Below, piece by piece: positions 34,712 to 44,066 of a DNA stretch of 64,000 nucleotides. The position numbers and the translations under genes are program-made. The notes under the pieces are model-generated. The model did not search any database. It saw only the letters and a list, made by a program, of their open reading frames with translations, and was not told where the DNA came from. Where the stretch lies: positions 124,001 to 188,000 of the forward strand of contig JAHBVR010000011.1 of assembly GCA_019637395.1 (NCBI GenBank), read 5' to 3'. Position 1 is the first letter of the stretch. Each line of letters begins with the position of its first letter. The DNA comes from Vulcanimicrobiota bacterium. GTDB taxonomy: Bacteria > Vulcanimicrobiota > Xenobia > Xenobiales > JADMJV01.

Positions 34712-36148
34712 TTAATTTTCGTCCTCAACCTTAGGATTGACCGGGCCTTCCTCGGGTTGCCAGCCGCCGCCCAACGCTTTATACAGTTGCACCAGCGAAA
34801 TCAGCTCGCCGCGCCGGGCCTGGGCCAGGGCCACTTCGGCCTGAAACAGGTCGCGATCGGCGTCCAGAGCGTTGAGCAGGCTGTCCACGCCGCCGGTATA
34901 GCGTAAGTAGGAAAGCTCGGATCGGTCCTTGAGAGTGTTCACCAACAGCTCGCGTTCCTGGCGAATCTCCTGATACTTGGAGTGGTCGATCAGCGAATCG
35001 GAGACTTCCTTGAAGGCCGTGGCCACCGTCTGCTGATACTGCACCAGCGCGATGTTGCGATTGCCCACCGCGTAGTCTTCAGCCGAACCCAAACTGCCGT
35101 CGAAGACCGGTTGGGTGATGGTCGGGTTCAGAAAGAAGGTGCCGCTATCCGGCCGAAACAGGCTGTAGAGCGCTTTGCTCTGATAGCCCAGGAAGCCGGT
35201 CAGAGTGATGCGCGGAAAGAGGGAAGCGTAGGCCACTTTGATTTGCTCCTCGCGAGCCAGCACGGTGAACTCGGCCGCCCGAATATCGGGGCGCCGGGTC
35301 AGCAGTTGCGAGGGAAGGCCAGCCGGTACTTCCGGCAGTTGCTCCTGCTCCAGCAGGCTTTTACCGCGCGCCACCGGACCCGGATAACCGCCCAGCAGAA
35401 TGTTGATCTGATTTTCCATCTGGGCGATTTGCCGTTGGGCCTCGCTGACCACGATCTGGGCGGTCTGCACCAGTTGTTCGGCCTGGCGCACATCCAGCAT
35501 GGAAGCGATGCCGCCCTCCTGCCGGGCCCGGATCAACTCCAGTGACTCGGTCCGGGTCTTGAGGGTGCGGTTGGCGATATCCAGCTCGGCGTCCAGTTCC
35601 AGCAAGTTGAAGTAGGCGCTGGCCACTTCACTGACCACCATGGTCTGCACGGCCCGGCGATTGGCCTCCACCGCCAACACTTCATCCCAGGCGGCGGCGG
35701 ACTGGTGCTTCACCCGGCCCCAGATGTCCAACTCAAAGCTCAAGAAATTGAGCAGCACCTCAAAGTAGGGACGATTGCGCGGTAGAAAACCGCCGGCCGG
35801 AAAGGTCGGACTGTTTTTGGAGGCCAGCGTCTGGTTCAGGTCGGCCTGCAAGCTCAGCTTGGGCAACAGGTTGGCGTCCTGGATACCGGCGTTGGCGCGG
35901 GCCGCGTCCACCCGCACCAGCGCCAGGCGCAAATCCAGATTGTTGGCGATGGCCGTGCGCAGCAGAGCCTGCAATTGCGCATCCTTGAAGATCTCGAACC
36001 AGCGCAGATCGCCGATCGAGACCTCGGTGGCGGGCGCATCCCGGTACTGGGGCGGGGGCGTCACGCTGCCTTCGACTTTGGCCGCGTCTTCCGGATCCTG
36101 GGCGTAAAGTGCGGCGCTCAAGCACAGCATCAATAAGAGGACTTTCAT
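34712..36148 (-). CDS. Outer-membrane efflux channel (OprM/NodT family)
   Basis: A 478-residue TolC-like factor: a signal peptide (MKVLLLMLCLSAALYAQ), without a lipobox cysteine, then two repeated efflux-protein halves with long amphipathic helices. WFEIFKDAQLQALLRTAIANNLDL, LSFELDIWGRVKHQSAAAWD (in parts) and PDIRAAEFTVLAREEQIKVA are typical NodT-family blocks. The ATG at 36148 follows GGAGGAG closely and overlaps the RND gene by 4 bp (ATGA). It forms the outer exit duct for the RND pump encoded upstream. Confidence 0.93.
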   Translation of the reverse strand: MKVLLLMLCLSAALYAQDPEDAAKVEGSVTPPPQYRDAPATEVSIGDLRWFEIFKDAQLQALLRTAIANNLDLRLALVRVDAARANAGIQDANLLPKLSLQADLNQTLASKNSPTFPAGGFLPRNRPYFEVLLNFLSFELDIWGRVKHQSAAAWDEVLAVEANRRAVQTMVVSEVASAYFNLLELDAELDIANRTLKTRTESLELIRARQEGGIASMLDVRQAEQLVQTAQIVVSEAQRQIAQMENQINILLGGYPGPVARGKSLLEQEQLPEVPAGLPSQLLTRRPDIRAAEFTVLAREEQIKVAYASLFPRITLTGFLGYQSKALYSLFRPDSGTFFLNPTITQPVFDGSLGSAEDYAVGNRNIALVQYQQTVATAFKEVSDSLIDHSKYQEIRQERELLVNTLKDRSELSYLRYTGGVDSLLNALDADRDLFQAEVALAQARRGELISLVQLYKALGGGWQPEEGPVNPKVEDEN

Positions 36149-39100
36149 TTCTCCTCCCTGCTCCCCAACGGTAACGGATCGCGTTCTTTGGCCCCGAACC
36201 CTTCCACCATCACGAAAATGGAGGGAACCAGGAAGATGCCGATAAGGCTGGCGGCCAACATGCCGCCCACCACCGTGGTGCCCATCACCTCGCGAGCCAC
36301 GCTGCCGGCGCCGGTGGCGAACCAGAGCGGCACACAACCCAGGATAAAGGCGAAGGAAGTCATCAGAATCGGGCGCAAGCGCAGGCGCGCCCCTTCCAGA
36401 GCGGCTTCCGCCAGCGGTTTGCCCTTTTCGTATTCTTCCTTGGCGAACTCAACGATCAGAATAGCGTTCTTGGCGGCCAGACCGATCAGCATGACCATAC
36501 CGATCTGGGCGTAGAGATTGTTCTCGAATTGATAGAGGTTGTTGGGCGTTACGAAACTGAACATGCGCCTTCCGAACAGGGCCAGGAAAGCTCCAAAGAC
36601 GGCGATGGGGGTGGACAGCAGCACCGAGAAGGGCAGTTTCCAGCTCTCATAGAGAGCGGCCAGAATCAAGAAGACAAAGAGCAAAGACAATCCGAAGATG
36701 ACGCTGGCCGAAACGCCCTGCTGAGCCTTTTTCTCCTGGAAGGACATGCCCATATAGTCGTAGCCCATTTCCGACGGCATGGTCTCGCGGAAGACTTCCT
36801 CCAGAGCTTTCATCGCCTGGGCTGAGCTATAGCCGGGGGAAGCGCTGCCGTTCAATTGGGCGCACTTATAGAGATTGTAGTGCATCACGAATTCCGGACC
36901 GGGCCGGGATTCGAACCTGGTCAACCCGGCCAGCGAAACCATCTGTCCGGTATTGGAGCGGACCGCGAACTGGTCGAGTTTCTTGACGTCGGTGCGATAC
37001 TCGCCCTCGGCCTGCACATAGACCTGCCACTGGCGCCCGAAACGGTTGAAGTAGTTGACAAAGATGCCGCCCATGAAACACTGGATGGTGCGGTAGACGT
37101 CCTCGACCGGCACGCCCTGCTTGAGCACCTTCTCGCGATCCACTTCGACGAACTGTTGGGGCACGGCCGGTAGAAAAGTGGTGGAAATCTGGCCGATCTC
37201 CGGTCTCTTTTTGGCTGCCTCCAGGAACGTCCCCAACTGCTTGGACAAGAAAGAAACGTCCTGGCCGGAGCGGTCTTCCAACAGGAAAGTAAAGCCCGAG
37301 GAGGTGCCTACGCCCGGAATGGCCGGCGGGGAGAAGCCGAAACCGATGGCCTCGGGTAGAGTGCCCACCGCTTTGTTGATCTCGGACTGGATAACTTTAT
37401 AAGCCCGCTCCCGGTCGGTGCGGCTACTCCAGGGTTCGAGGCTGACGAAGAAAAAGGCATTGTAGGTCGTCTGCACAGTGCTCAGCAAATTGAAGCCAAT
37501 CACGCTGGTCATATGCCGGACACCCTTGATTTTGGTGATGCGCTCTTCCACCCGGCGGGCTACTTCCGAAGTGCGCTGGGCCGAAGCACTGCTGGGTAAC
37601 TGCACGCTCACGTATGAATAGCCCGGATCTTCTTCGGGCAAAAAGCCGGACGGCAGCCGTTTGCTCAACAGGCCGGCCGCCACCGTGAAGACGATCAGCA
37701 AGACGACGGTAATCCAGCCACGCCGCACCAGGATGCCCGAGACGCTCACGTAGCCGCGGGTGGCCTTTTCAAAGCCCTTGTTGAAAGCGCCCAGCACGCC
37801 GGTGGACGGCTTGCGCGGCTTGAGCAGCAGCGCGGCCAGGGCCGGGCTCAGGGAGAGGGCGTTGAAAGCCGAAAGAATCACCGAAATGGCGATGGTCACG
37901 GCGAACTGCTGATAGAGCCGGCCGGTGATGCCGGGAACGAAAATGGTGGGAACGAACACAGCCGCCAGCACCAGGGCGATGCCGATGACCGGCCCGGTGA
38001 TCTCTTCCATGGCGATCAGGGCCGCCTCTTTGGGTTCCTTGCCTTCCTCGATATGGCGCTCCACCGCTTCCACCACCACGATGGCGTCGTCCACCACCAG
38101 GCCGATGGCCAGCACCAGGCCGAACAAAGACAGCGTATTGATGGAGAAGCCGAAGAGCGGGAAGAAGGCGAAGGTGCCGATCAGCGAGACCGGCACGGCC
38201 AGTAGCGGAATCAGCGTGGGCCGCCAACCCTGGAGAAAAACGTAAACCACCAGAATCACCAGTCCAATGGCGATGCCCAGGGTGATCACGATCTCGTGAA
38301 TACCCTCGGAGACGGCCAGCGTGGTGTCCAAGGAGATGGCGTAGTCAATACCGGCCGGGAAGCGCTGCTTGAGTTCTTTCATGAGCTTCTTGACGCCCTC
38401 GGCCGCCTGAATCGCGTTGGAGCCCGGCAACTGGTAGATGGCCACGATGGCGGCCGGCTTGCCGTCGAGGCGGGCGTTGAGATTGTAGTCAGCCGCTCCC
38501 AATTCCACCCGGGCCACGTCTTTGACGCGCACCACGCCGCCGTCGGGCGTCTCGCGCAGCACGATGTTCTCGAATTCCTGGGGAGTGGTCAAACGCCCCT
38601 GAGCACGTACCGAATAAGTGAACTCCTGGCCGGGAGGAGCGGGGTCACCGCCGATTTTACCCGCTGGATTCACCGTGTTCTGGCTCTGCAGGGCCCGAGT
38701 AACGTCGGGCACGGTAATGCCCAGCTTGGCCAACTGGTCGGGCTTCACCCAGAGGCGCATGGCATAGCGGCCGGCACCAAACACCTGCGTGCTGCCGATG
38801 CCGGGCACGCGGGTCACCTGGTCCACCACGTTGATGAAGCCGTAATTAGCCAGAAAACTATTGGTATAGCGAGAATCCGGTGAGTAAAGTGCAACCAGCA
38901 TCATGGGCGCCGAGAAGCTCTTTTGCACGGTCACGCCCTGAGTGGTCACATCGCTGGGGAGCTGCGAAGCGGCTTGCTGCACGCGCAACTGGGTGAGCAT
39001 CAGCGAGGTATTCGGATCGGCGGACACGTCGAAGTTGACGGTGGTGCGCATCACGCCGGAGGCGGCGTTGACCGACATCATGTAGTTCATGTTATCCACA

Positions 39101-39312
39101 CCCGAGAGCTGCTGCTCGATGGGCACGGCTACCGATTGCTCGATGGTCTGCGAGTCAGCCCCCGGGTAGGTAGTCTGGATGGTCATCTCCGGCGGCACGA
39201 TGGCCGGATACTGGGCAATAGGCAGGGAAGCCATGACCACCAGTCCCACCAGCACGGTGAGAATGGAAATAACCATGGCCACGATGGGGCGATTGATGAA
39301 AAAACGCGACAT
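36145..39312 (-). CDS. RND multidrug efflux permease (HAE1, AcrB/MexB type)
   Basis: A 1055-residue inner-membrane proton/drug antiporter. The start MSRFFINRPIVAMVISIL and the proton-relay helix with VVDDAIVVVEAVERH (two adjacent Asp) are diagnostic of the HAE1 family. Both large periplasmic loops, the internal duplication (GWRPTLIPLLAVPVSL and YESWKLPFSVLLSTPIAV) and the second-half relay (KNAILIVEFAKEEYEKG) are complete. Length is normal. It lies 3 bp downstream of the adaptor gene, so adaptor, pump and channel are made from one message. Confidence 0.95.
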   Translation of the reverse strand: MSRFFINRPIVAMVISILTVLVGLVVMASLPIAQYPAIVPPEMTIQTTYPGADSQTIEQSVAVPIEQQLSGVDNMNYMMSVNAASGVMRTTVNFDVSADPNTSLMLTQLRVQQAASQLPSDVTTQGVTVQKSFSAPMMLVALYSPDSRYTNSFLANYGFINVVDQVTRVPGIGSTQVFGAGRYAMRLWVKPDQLAKLGITVPDVTRALQSQNTVNPAGKIGGDPAPPGQEFTYSVRAQGRLTTPQEFENIVLRETPDGGVVRVKDVARVELGAADYNLNARLDGKPAAIVAIYQLPGSNAIQAAEGVKKLMKELKQRFPAGIDYAISLDTTLAVSEGIHEIVITLGIAIGLVILVVYVFLQGWRPTLIPLLAVPVSLIGTFAFFPLFGFSINTLSLFGLVLAIGLVVDDAIVVVEAVERHIEEGKEPKEAALIAMEEITGPVIGIALVLAAVFVPTIFVPGITGRLYQQFAVTIAISVILSAFNALSLSPALAALLLKPRKPSTGVLGAFNKGFEKATRGYVSVSGILVRRGWITVVLLIVFTVAAGLLSKRLPSGFLPEEDPGYSYVSVQLPSSASAQRTSEVARRVEERITKIKGVRHMTSVIGFNLLSTVQTTYNAFFFVSLEPWSSRTDRERAYKVIQSEINKAVGTLPEAIGFGFSPPAIPGVGTSSGFTFLLEDRSGQDVSFLSKQLGTFLEAAKKRPEIGQISTTFLPAVPQQFVEVDREKVLKQGVPVEDVYRTIQCFMGGIFVNYFNRFGRQWQVYVQAEGEYRTDVKKLDQFAVRSNTGQMVSLAGLTRFESRPGPEFVMHYNLYKCAQLNGSASPGYSSAQAMKALEEVFRETMPSEMGYDYMGMSFQEKKAQQGVSASVIFGLSLLFVFLILAALYESWKLPFSVLLSTPIAVFGAFLALFGRRMFSFVTPNNLYQFENNLYAQIGMVMLIGLAAKNAILIVEFAKEEYEKGKPLAEAALEGARLRLRPILMTSFAFILGCVPLWFATGAGSVAREVMGTTVVGGMLAASLIGIFLVPSIFVMVEGFGAKERDPLPLGSREEK

Positions 39313-39315
39313 GGG

Positions 39316-40761
39316 TTACTTGGGCCCCGCCGGGGTCGCGGAAGCTTGCGGCTCATAGGGCTTGGTCTTGACCGTGGCCCCCGGGCCCAGCTTTTGGGTT
39401 CCCTCCACCACCACCGTCTGGCCGGGCTGGAGGCCGTCGGTGATGATCCAATCCTGACCGATGCGTTCGCCGACCTTGACCGGTTGGATGGCGATCTTCT
39501 GGTCCGGTCCGACCACCGCCACCTGATAGCGATCCTGCAGCTCGGTGACGGCCCTCTGGGGTATCAGCAGAGCGCTCTTCTGTACATAGCGGACGGTGCG
39601 CACCCGGGCATATTGGCCGGGACGCAGGTTCCCCTGCGGATTAGGAAAGAGCGCGGTGAGCAAGATTGCCCCGGTATTGACGGTGACGTTGCGGTCTTCG
39701 GAGTAGAACCGGCCCGGCTGAGGATACTTGCTTCCGTCCGATTGGATCAGCTCGAAGCGCAGGGTTTTCAAGAAAGCGGCTCGGCGCGAGGCGGCCGGGT
39801 TGCGCTTGAGGCTGCTCATGTATTCCTGTTCCGGTATCGTGAAATTCACTTTGATAGGATCGATGGTGGACACCTGGGTGAGCGGTTCACTGCTGGGAGA
39901 AATCAAATCTCCCACCTGAGCGCTGGCCACCCCGGCCAGTCCGTCGATCGGAGAGGTGATTTTGGTGAATCCCAAGTTCAGTTGGGCCGTCTGCAACTGG
40001 GCATTGGCTGACTCGATCTGGGCCAGAGCAGTGGTGATGGCCGCGTCGGCGCTGCTGATCTGGGCCAGAGCCGACTGAATGGTGGAATTGGCCGCGTCCA
40101 CCTGGGCTTTGGCCGAGTTGAACTGGCCGCGCGCCGTCTGCAGTTGGGCTACTTGAGCGGCGACCTGGGCCTTGGCCACCTGGTTGTTCTGAATGGCGTT
40201 ATCCAGGTCTTGTTGGGGAACGGCTTTGCGTTCCGCCAGCGGCCGGTAGCGGTCCTCGTCCAGCTGAGTCTTGCCTTGATTGGCTTGCTGCTGAGCCAGA
40301 TTGGCTTCCGCTTGCATGACCATTCCCTGGGCCTGCTCCAGACCCGCCTTGGCCAGCAACAGCTGGCTGTTGGCCTGGGAGAGAGCGGCCTGAGCCGATT
40401 TGCGCTGGCTATTGGCGGCCTCCAATTGGCCTCGGGCCTGAGCCAACTGGCCCTGGGCCTGGGCCACGGCCGCTTCGAAGGTGCGCGGGTCCAATTCGAA
40501 AAGCAACTGGCCTTTGCGCACGAAGCTGCCTTCCTGGTACTCGCGACGCAGCAGGTAGCCGGTCACCTGGGCTTTGATCTTGGCGTTGACCAGACCATCC
40601 AGAGTACCGACCCATTCCCCGTAGACGGGCACGTCGCGCTGAGCCACTTCCGCTACGGCCACTTCGGGTGGAGGCAATTCTTTTTTGGGGGGCGGGCCGC
40701 CGGAGCAACCCATAAAACAGAGGGCCAGGCCGAGAACGGCCACAGGTTTTAAAGAACTCAT
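39316..40761 (-). CDS. RND periplasmic adaptor (membrane fusion protein), lipoprotein
   Basis: A 481-residue adaptor. The signal ends in a lipobox (LALCFMGCSGG, lipidated Cys19). Then come a barrel-sandwich half (GTLDGLVNAKIKAQVTGYLL), a very long alpha-hairpin (about residues 93-268, rich in Ala/Gln/Lys with heptad-like repeats), the second half (GFTKITSPIDGLAG) and the beta-barrel/membrane-proximal domain. AcrA hairpins are about 60-70 residues, whereas this one is about 170, with an insertion around QGKTQLDEDRYRPLAERKAVPQ. A longer hairpin could match a long channel periplasmic domain. It is the first gene of the efflux operon. Confidence 0.93.
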   Translation of the reverse strand: MSSLKPVAVLGLALCFMGCSGGPPPKKELPPPEVAVAEVAQRDVPVYGEWVGTLDGLVNAKIKAQVTGYLLRREYQEGSFVRKGQLLFELDPRTFEAAVAQAQGQLAQARGQLEAANSQRKSAQAALSQANSQLLLAKAGLEQAQGMVMQAEANLAQQQANQGKTQLDEDRYRPLAERKAVPQQDLDNAIQNNQVAKAQVAAQVAQLQTARGQFNSAKAQVDAANSTIQSALAQISSADAAITTALAQIESANAQLQTAQLNLGFTKITSPIDGLAGVASAQVGDLISPSSEPLTQVSTIDPIKVNFTIPEQEYMSSLKRNPAASRRAAFLKTLRFELIQSDGSKYPQPGRFYSEDRNVTVNTGAILLTALFPNPQGNLRPGQYARVRTVRYVQKSALLIPQRAVTELQDRYQVAVVGPDQKIAIQPVKVGERIGQDWIITDGLQPGQTVVVEGTQKLGPGATVKTKPYEPQASATPAGPK

Positions 40762-40983
40762 CAGGTCCTACATCCCCCACAGAATGGAAACAGTCGTTTC
40801 GTACTAGTATGCCTGTTTCAAGTCCGGCTTGCCTCCCTTCAGACTTAAGTCGCGAAATCATCAGCCGCAAGAAATTCACAATTTTGTAACGTTCTGATCC
40901 GTAAAGGCAATGCGATTCGAAAGTTTATTAAACGGATATAGAGTAGACTATCGGAAAGATAACTCTGAGGGTGGAGCATCGAC
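40762..40983. promoter_or_regulatory. Divergent promoter region, efflux operon / PilZ gene
   Basis: A 222-bp A/T-richer gap between two divergent starts; it must carry promoters for both. I could not find a convincing -35/-10 pair or a clear operator dyad. No local efflux regulator (TetR or MarR) is encoded next to it. Confidence 0.4.
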
Positions 40984-41325
40984 GTGGAAGAAAATTTAGA
41001 GAATGAACTCAGCAACCGGCGCGGAGCGCCGCGCCTGAGCAGGACGCTGGACATTCGCTATGTTCGCCAGGGCGGTGGAATCCAGGCCGGTCAGGCCGTC
41101 AACATCAGTCAGAGCGGAGCCCGCCTGATCCTGGACGACGCCGCCGAGAACGCCGAACTGACCGTCGAATTTGAAGGCAAAATCGCGGTGCTGGCGCGCA
41201 CCGTCTGGCGCCAGCCACTGAGCGGCGGACGCCAGATCGTAGGGGTTGTCTTCGAAGGCTTCCACTGGGGTCAAAAGGTGGCCCTGGATAACTATCTCTT
41301 CCAACTGGAGAGCCAGGCGGCGTAA
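40984..41325 (+). CDS. Single PilZ-domain protein
   Basis: A 113-residue PilZ-type beta-barrel. After an acidic head, NRRGAPRLSRTLDIRYV gives the basic N-terminal contact and VNISQSGARLIL matches the (D/N)xSxxG motif. The pattern is that of a small c-di-GMP-binding protein, though the RxxxR spacing is not perfect. The start is a GTG with GGAG 7 nt upstream. It is followed 5 bp later by carbamate kinase, so the two may be co-transcribed without an obvious functional link. Confidence 0.8.
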   Translation: MEENLENELSNRRGAPRLSRTLDIRYVRQGGGIQAGQAVNISQSGARLILDDAAENAELTVEFEGKIAVLARTVWRQPLSGGRQIVGVVFEGFHWGQKVALDNYLFQLESQAA

Positions 41326-41330
41326 CTATT

Positions 41331-42278
41331 TTGTCCGGTCTTGCCGTGGTGGCCGTCGGCGGAAACTCGCTGATTCGGGATAAGGCCCATCAGTCCATAC
41401 CCGACCAGTACCAGGCCCTGGTCGAGACGGTGGCGCATATTACCGATCTGCTCGAAGCCGGCTGGCGCGTGGTGGTCACTCACGGTAACGGTCCCCAGGT
41501 CGGTTTTGTCTTGCTCCGCTCCGAGCTGGCCCGTTCTCAGGTCCACACCATCCCCTTCGATGTGGCCGTGGCCAATACTCAGGGACACCTGGGCTATCAT
41601 CTACAACAGACCCTGCACAACGAATTCCGCCGGCGCAAGCTGGACAAGAGGGCGGTCGCGCTGCTGACCCAGGTGGTGGTGGCGGCCGACGATCCGGCCT
41701 TTCAGAAACCCACTAAACCCATCGGACCCTTCTTCGACGAGGCGGAAGCGCGCCGGCGCAAGCGTGAGGAGGGCTGGGAGACGGCCGAGGACTCCGGCCG
41801 CGGCTGGCGCCGTCTGGTGGCTTCTCCCAAGCCTCAGGAGATTGTGGAAATCGAGGCCATTCGCGCTATGCTGGCGGCCGGCTACGTGGTGGTGGCCGCG
41901 GGCGGAGGCGGCATTCCCGTCGTCTCGGATGAGCAGGGAGTCTTCACCGGCGTAGCCGCGGTGGTCGACAAGGATTCCGCCTCCGGATTGCTGGCCCGCC
42001 AGCTCGAGGCCGACCTGCTGGTGATCTCCACCGCCGTCGAGAAGGTCTGCCTTCACTTCGGCCAGCCCGAGCAAGTGGAACTGGACCGGGTCACCAGCCA
42101 GCAAGCCCGCCAATACCTGGAGGAAGGCCATTTTCAGGCCGGCTCCATGCGCCCGAAAATCGAAGCTGTGCTGGCCTACCTGGAAGCCGGCGGCCAGCGC
42201 GCCCTGATCACCAACCCCCCCAACCTCAAGCGCGCTCTCCAAGGCCAAACCGGTACCCACCTCGCCAATTCCTGGTAG
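41331..42278 (+). CDS. arcC: Carbamate kinase
   Basis: A 315-residue amino-acid-kinase-family enzyme making ATP from carbamoyl phosphate and ADP. Family blocks are clear: AVGGNSLIRDK, VVTHGNGPQVGFVLLRSE, DVAVANTQGHLGYHLQQ, RRLVASPKPQEIVE, VVAAGGGGIPVV, AVVDKDSASGLLA and FQAGSMRPKIEAVLAYLE. The start is TTG at 41331. It is usually part of arginine, agmatine or purine degradation; no ornithine carbamoyltransferase is adjacent. An arginine dihydrolase-like gene lies 15 kb away. Confidence 0.95.
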   Translation: MSGLAVVAVGGNSLIRDKAHQSIPDQYQALVETVAHITDLLEAGWRVVVTHGNGPQVGFVLLRSELARSQVHTIPFDVAVANTQGHLGYHLQQTLHNEFRRRKLDKRAVALLTQVVVAADDPAFQKPTKPIGPFFDEAEARRRKREEGWETAEDSGRGWRRLVASPKPQEIVEIEAIRAMLAAGYVVVAAGGGGIPVVSDEQGVFTGVAAVVDKDSASGLLARQLEADLLVISTAVEKVCLHFGQPEQVELDRVTSQQARQYLEEGHFQAGSMRPKIEAVLAYLEAGGQRALITNPPNLKRALQGQTGTHLANSW

Positions 42279-42320
42279 GCGCACCCGGCCCGCCGCCTGA
42301 AATTACGGGGGCTTTCTCCT

Positions 42321-42349
42321 CACGAGAGGTGCTGCGGCCTCGGCGAGGC
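42321..42349 (+). promoter_or_regulatory. Two small hairpins in front of the 304-residue gene
   Basis: CCTC-ACGA-GAGG style (about 42318-42329) and GCCTC-GGC-GAGGC (42337-42349) can fold between arcC and the next start at 42361. They could end arcC transcription or shape the downstream leader. No T-run is present. Confidence 0.3.
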
Positions 42350-42360
42350 ACTTAGGGATT

Positions 42361-43275
42361 ATGGAAAGGGTGCGGGAGTTGGCCGGCTGTCTGGGAGGTG
42401 CCACCCCCCTGTGGCTTTTCTATGCACTGCTCCAGTTGCACCCGGAGCTACCCTTCGGTCCGGTGGATTCCGAGCAGACACTGCTTTTCGCGCGCATGCT
42501 GCAAGCCCAGAATGAGGGCGCAACCGCCTTCGCCCTGGCGGACACACCCATTCAGGCCTTCCATCAACTGGTGCAGCACCCCGAGGTGGTGCAACTTTAC
42601 TGGTGGCAAGGGCAGTTCGCGCCCATACCGAGCGGCGAGCAGGCGGCCGCCGCCAATCCATTCTGGCGCTGTCCGGGCGGGACTCAGGCCTTGCTCTACG
42701 GCCACGCGCAGGTTCGGCCTCTGCATCAGTTTCTAGAAGGCCTCAGCGAAGCCCGCTATCAGTCCAGCTTTGCCGCTCTGCGCAAGCAGATCTTCAAGCA
42801 GGCCGAGCGCCGCGAGCCTCTTTTCCTGCGCTGGTCGGAGCTGGAGCAGAGCCCTGAGGCGGCCGAGGTCTTGCGCGAACTGGTGGTGGGCTGCTTGCAC
42901 TGGGGCGCCGAGCCGACGCCCATTCACTTGAGCCTGATCGCCTTTTCGCACACCATTCCCTTCCTGGAAAGCTTCCTCGGCCCGGCCGAACTCGAGAGTC
43001 TGAGAAGAGAACTGGAAGATGAGGTGCTGGGCCGCCTGCCCCGTTCGCGCTGGCTGCTGGATGGTCTCACGCCGGATGACGCGAATCCCTCCGTCATCGG
43101 AACCAGATTGACGCGGGGAAGCGAGCTGTTGTTGGGTCCGGAAAGCCGCTACGACGAAGCGGAAAAACTGCTGGGACGAGGCCGGGTGGGCCGCTGGCTG
43201 GAAGGCGAGTTTGGACGGTTGAAAGTGACCTTTGACCAAAGCGTGCTGGAAACCATCGAATGGAGGCAAAGGTGA
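42361..43275 (+). CDS. Uncharacterised protein coupled to an alpha/beta hydrolase
   Basis: A 304-residue soluble protein with no signal peptide or membrane helix and no motif I recognise. It is rich in Leu, Glu and aromatic residues, with mostly helical sequence (SEARYQSSFAALRKQIFKQ, PAELESLRRELEDEVLGRL). Trp and Pro are frequent in the first half (VQLYWWQGQFAPIPSGEQ). Its 3' end overlaps the start of the downstream hydrolase by 16 bp, so the two products are probably made together and may act together. It could be a binding or accessory protein. Confidence 0.6.
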   Translation: MERVRELAGCLGGATPLWLFYALLQLHPELPFGPVDSEQTLLFARMLQAQNEGATAFALADTPIQAFHQLVQHPEVVQLYWWQGQFAPIPSGEQAAAANPFWRCPGGTQALLYGHAQVRPLHQFLEGLSEARYQSSFAALRKQIFKQAERREPLFLRWSELEQSPEAAEVLRELVVGCLHWGAEPTPIHLSLIAFSHTIPFLESFLGPAELESLRRELEDEVLGRLPRSRWLLDGLTPDDANPSVIGTRLTRGSELLLGPESRYDEAEKLLGRGRVGRWLEGEFGRLKVTFDQSVLETIEWRQR

Positions 43276-44030
43276 CGGTAGTGATGTTGCATAGCGGCGG
43301 CATGTCGGGCCGCCAGTGGCGCAAACTGGCCGAAGCCTTGAGCGATCGCTACCGCGTGGTGCGGCCCGATTTTCTCGGATCGGGCGCCAATCCGGCCTGG
43401 CCCGCTGAACAGCCCTTCCACTTCCACCAGGACGTGGCCGAGATCGAAAAATTACTGGAAAGCCTGCACCAGCCCTATCATCTGATCGGCCATTCCTACG
43501 GCGGCCTGGTCGCCCTGACCGTGGCTCGCGCCCAACCCGAGAAGGTGGCCTCGCTCAGCCTCTATGATCCGGTCGCCTTCGGAATACTCTTTGACCAGAA
43601 CGACGCCGAGGGTCTGGAAGACCTGCGCCGGGTGGCCGCCAATCCGATCTTCACCGACGATACTCAAGGCGGTGGTGAGGCCTGGATGCACAACTTCATC
43701 GACTACTGGAACGGTCCCGGCTCCTGGCAGGCCATGCCGGAAGCCAATCGGCAAGCCTTCTTACAAGTGGGCCGCAAAGTCTACTACGAGGTCAAATCCC
43801 TCTCCGCAGATCGAACTCCGCTGGCAGCCTATACCGGCCTGACCATGCCCGCTCTGCTGGTCTACGGCGAAAAGACCCCGCCGGCAGCCCGCCGCGTGCA
43901 ACAGCTACTGGCCACTGCCTTACCTCAGGCCGACTTAAAGGTATTGACTGGAGCAGGTCACATGGGCCCGCTCACCCACGGGCCCGCCTTCCAACAATTG
44001 GTAGCCGATCACCTGGCCAGATCGGTTTGA
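43260..44030 (+). CDS. Alpha/beta-fold hydrolase
   Basis: A 256-residue serine hydrolase of the epoxide-hydrolase/menH-like type. Visible: the oxyanion loop MLHSGGMSGRQWRKLAEAL, the nucleophile elbow GHSYGG, an Asp near YGEKTPP and the catalytic His in GAGHMGPLTH. The fold and spacing are normal. The first ATG overlaps the previous gene by 16 bp. The substrate cannot be read from the sequence. Confidence 0.83.
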   Translation: MEAKVTVVMLHSGGMSGRQWRKLAEALSDRYRVVRPDFLGSGANPAWPAEQPFHFHQDVAEIEKLLESLHQPYHLIGHSYGGLVALTVARAQPEKVASLSLYDPVAFGILFDQNDAEGLEDLRRVAANPIFTDDTQGGGEAWMHNFIDYWNGPGSWQAMPEANRQAFLQVGRKVYYEVKSLSADRTPLAAYTGLTMPALLVYGEKTPPAARRVQQLLATALPQADLKVLTGAGHMGPLTHGPAFQQLVADHLARSV

Positions 44031-44066
44031 GCAAAGTCATTGCCGATATAAATTGGTGTAAACCCC

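Noticed and set aside
36898-36925. GGGATTCGAACC-type string that looks like the T-arm of a tRNA on the minus strand
   Set aside because: It lies inside the RND permease frame, codes for a normal stretch, and no acceptor, D-arm or anticodon arm can be built around it.
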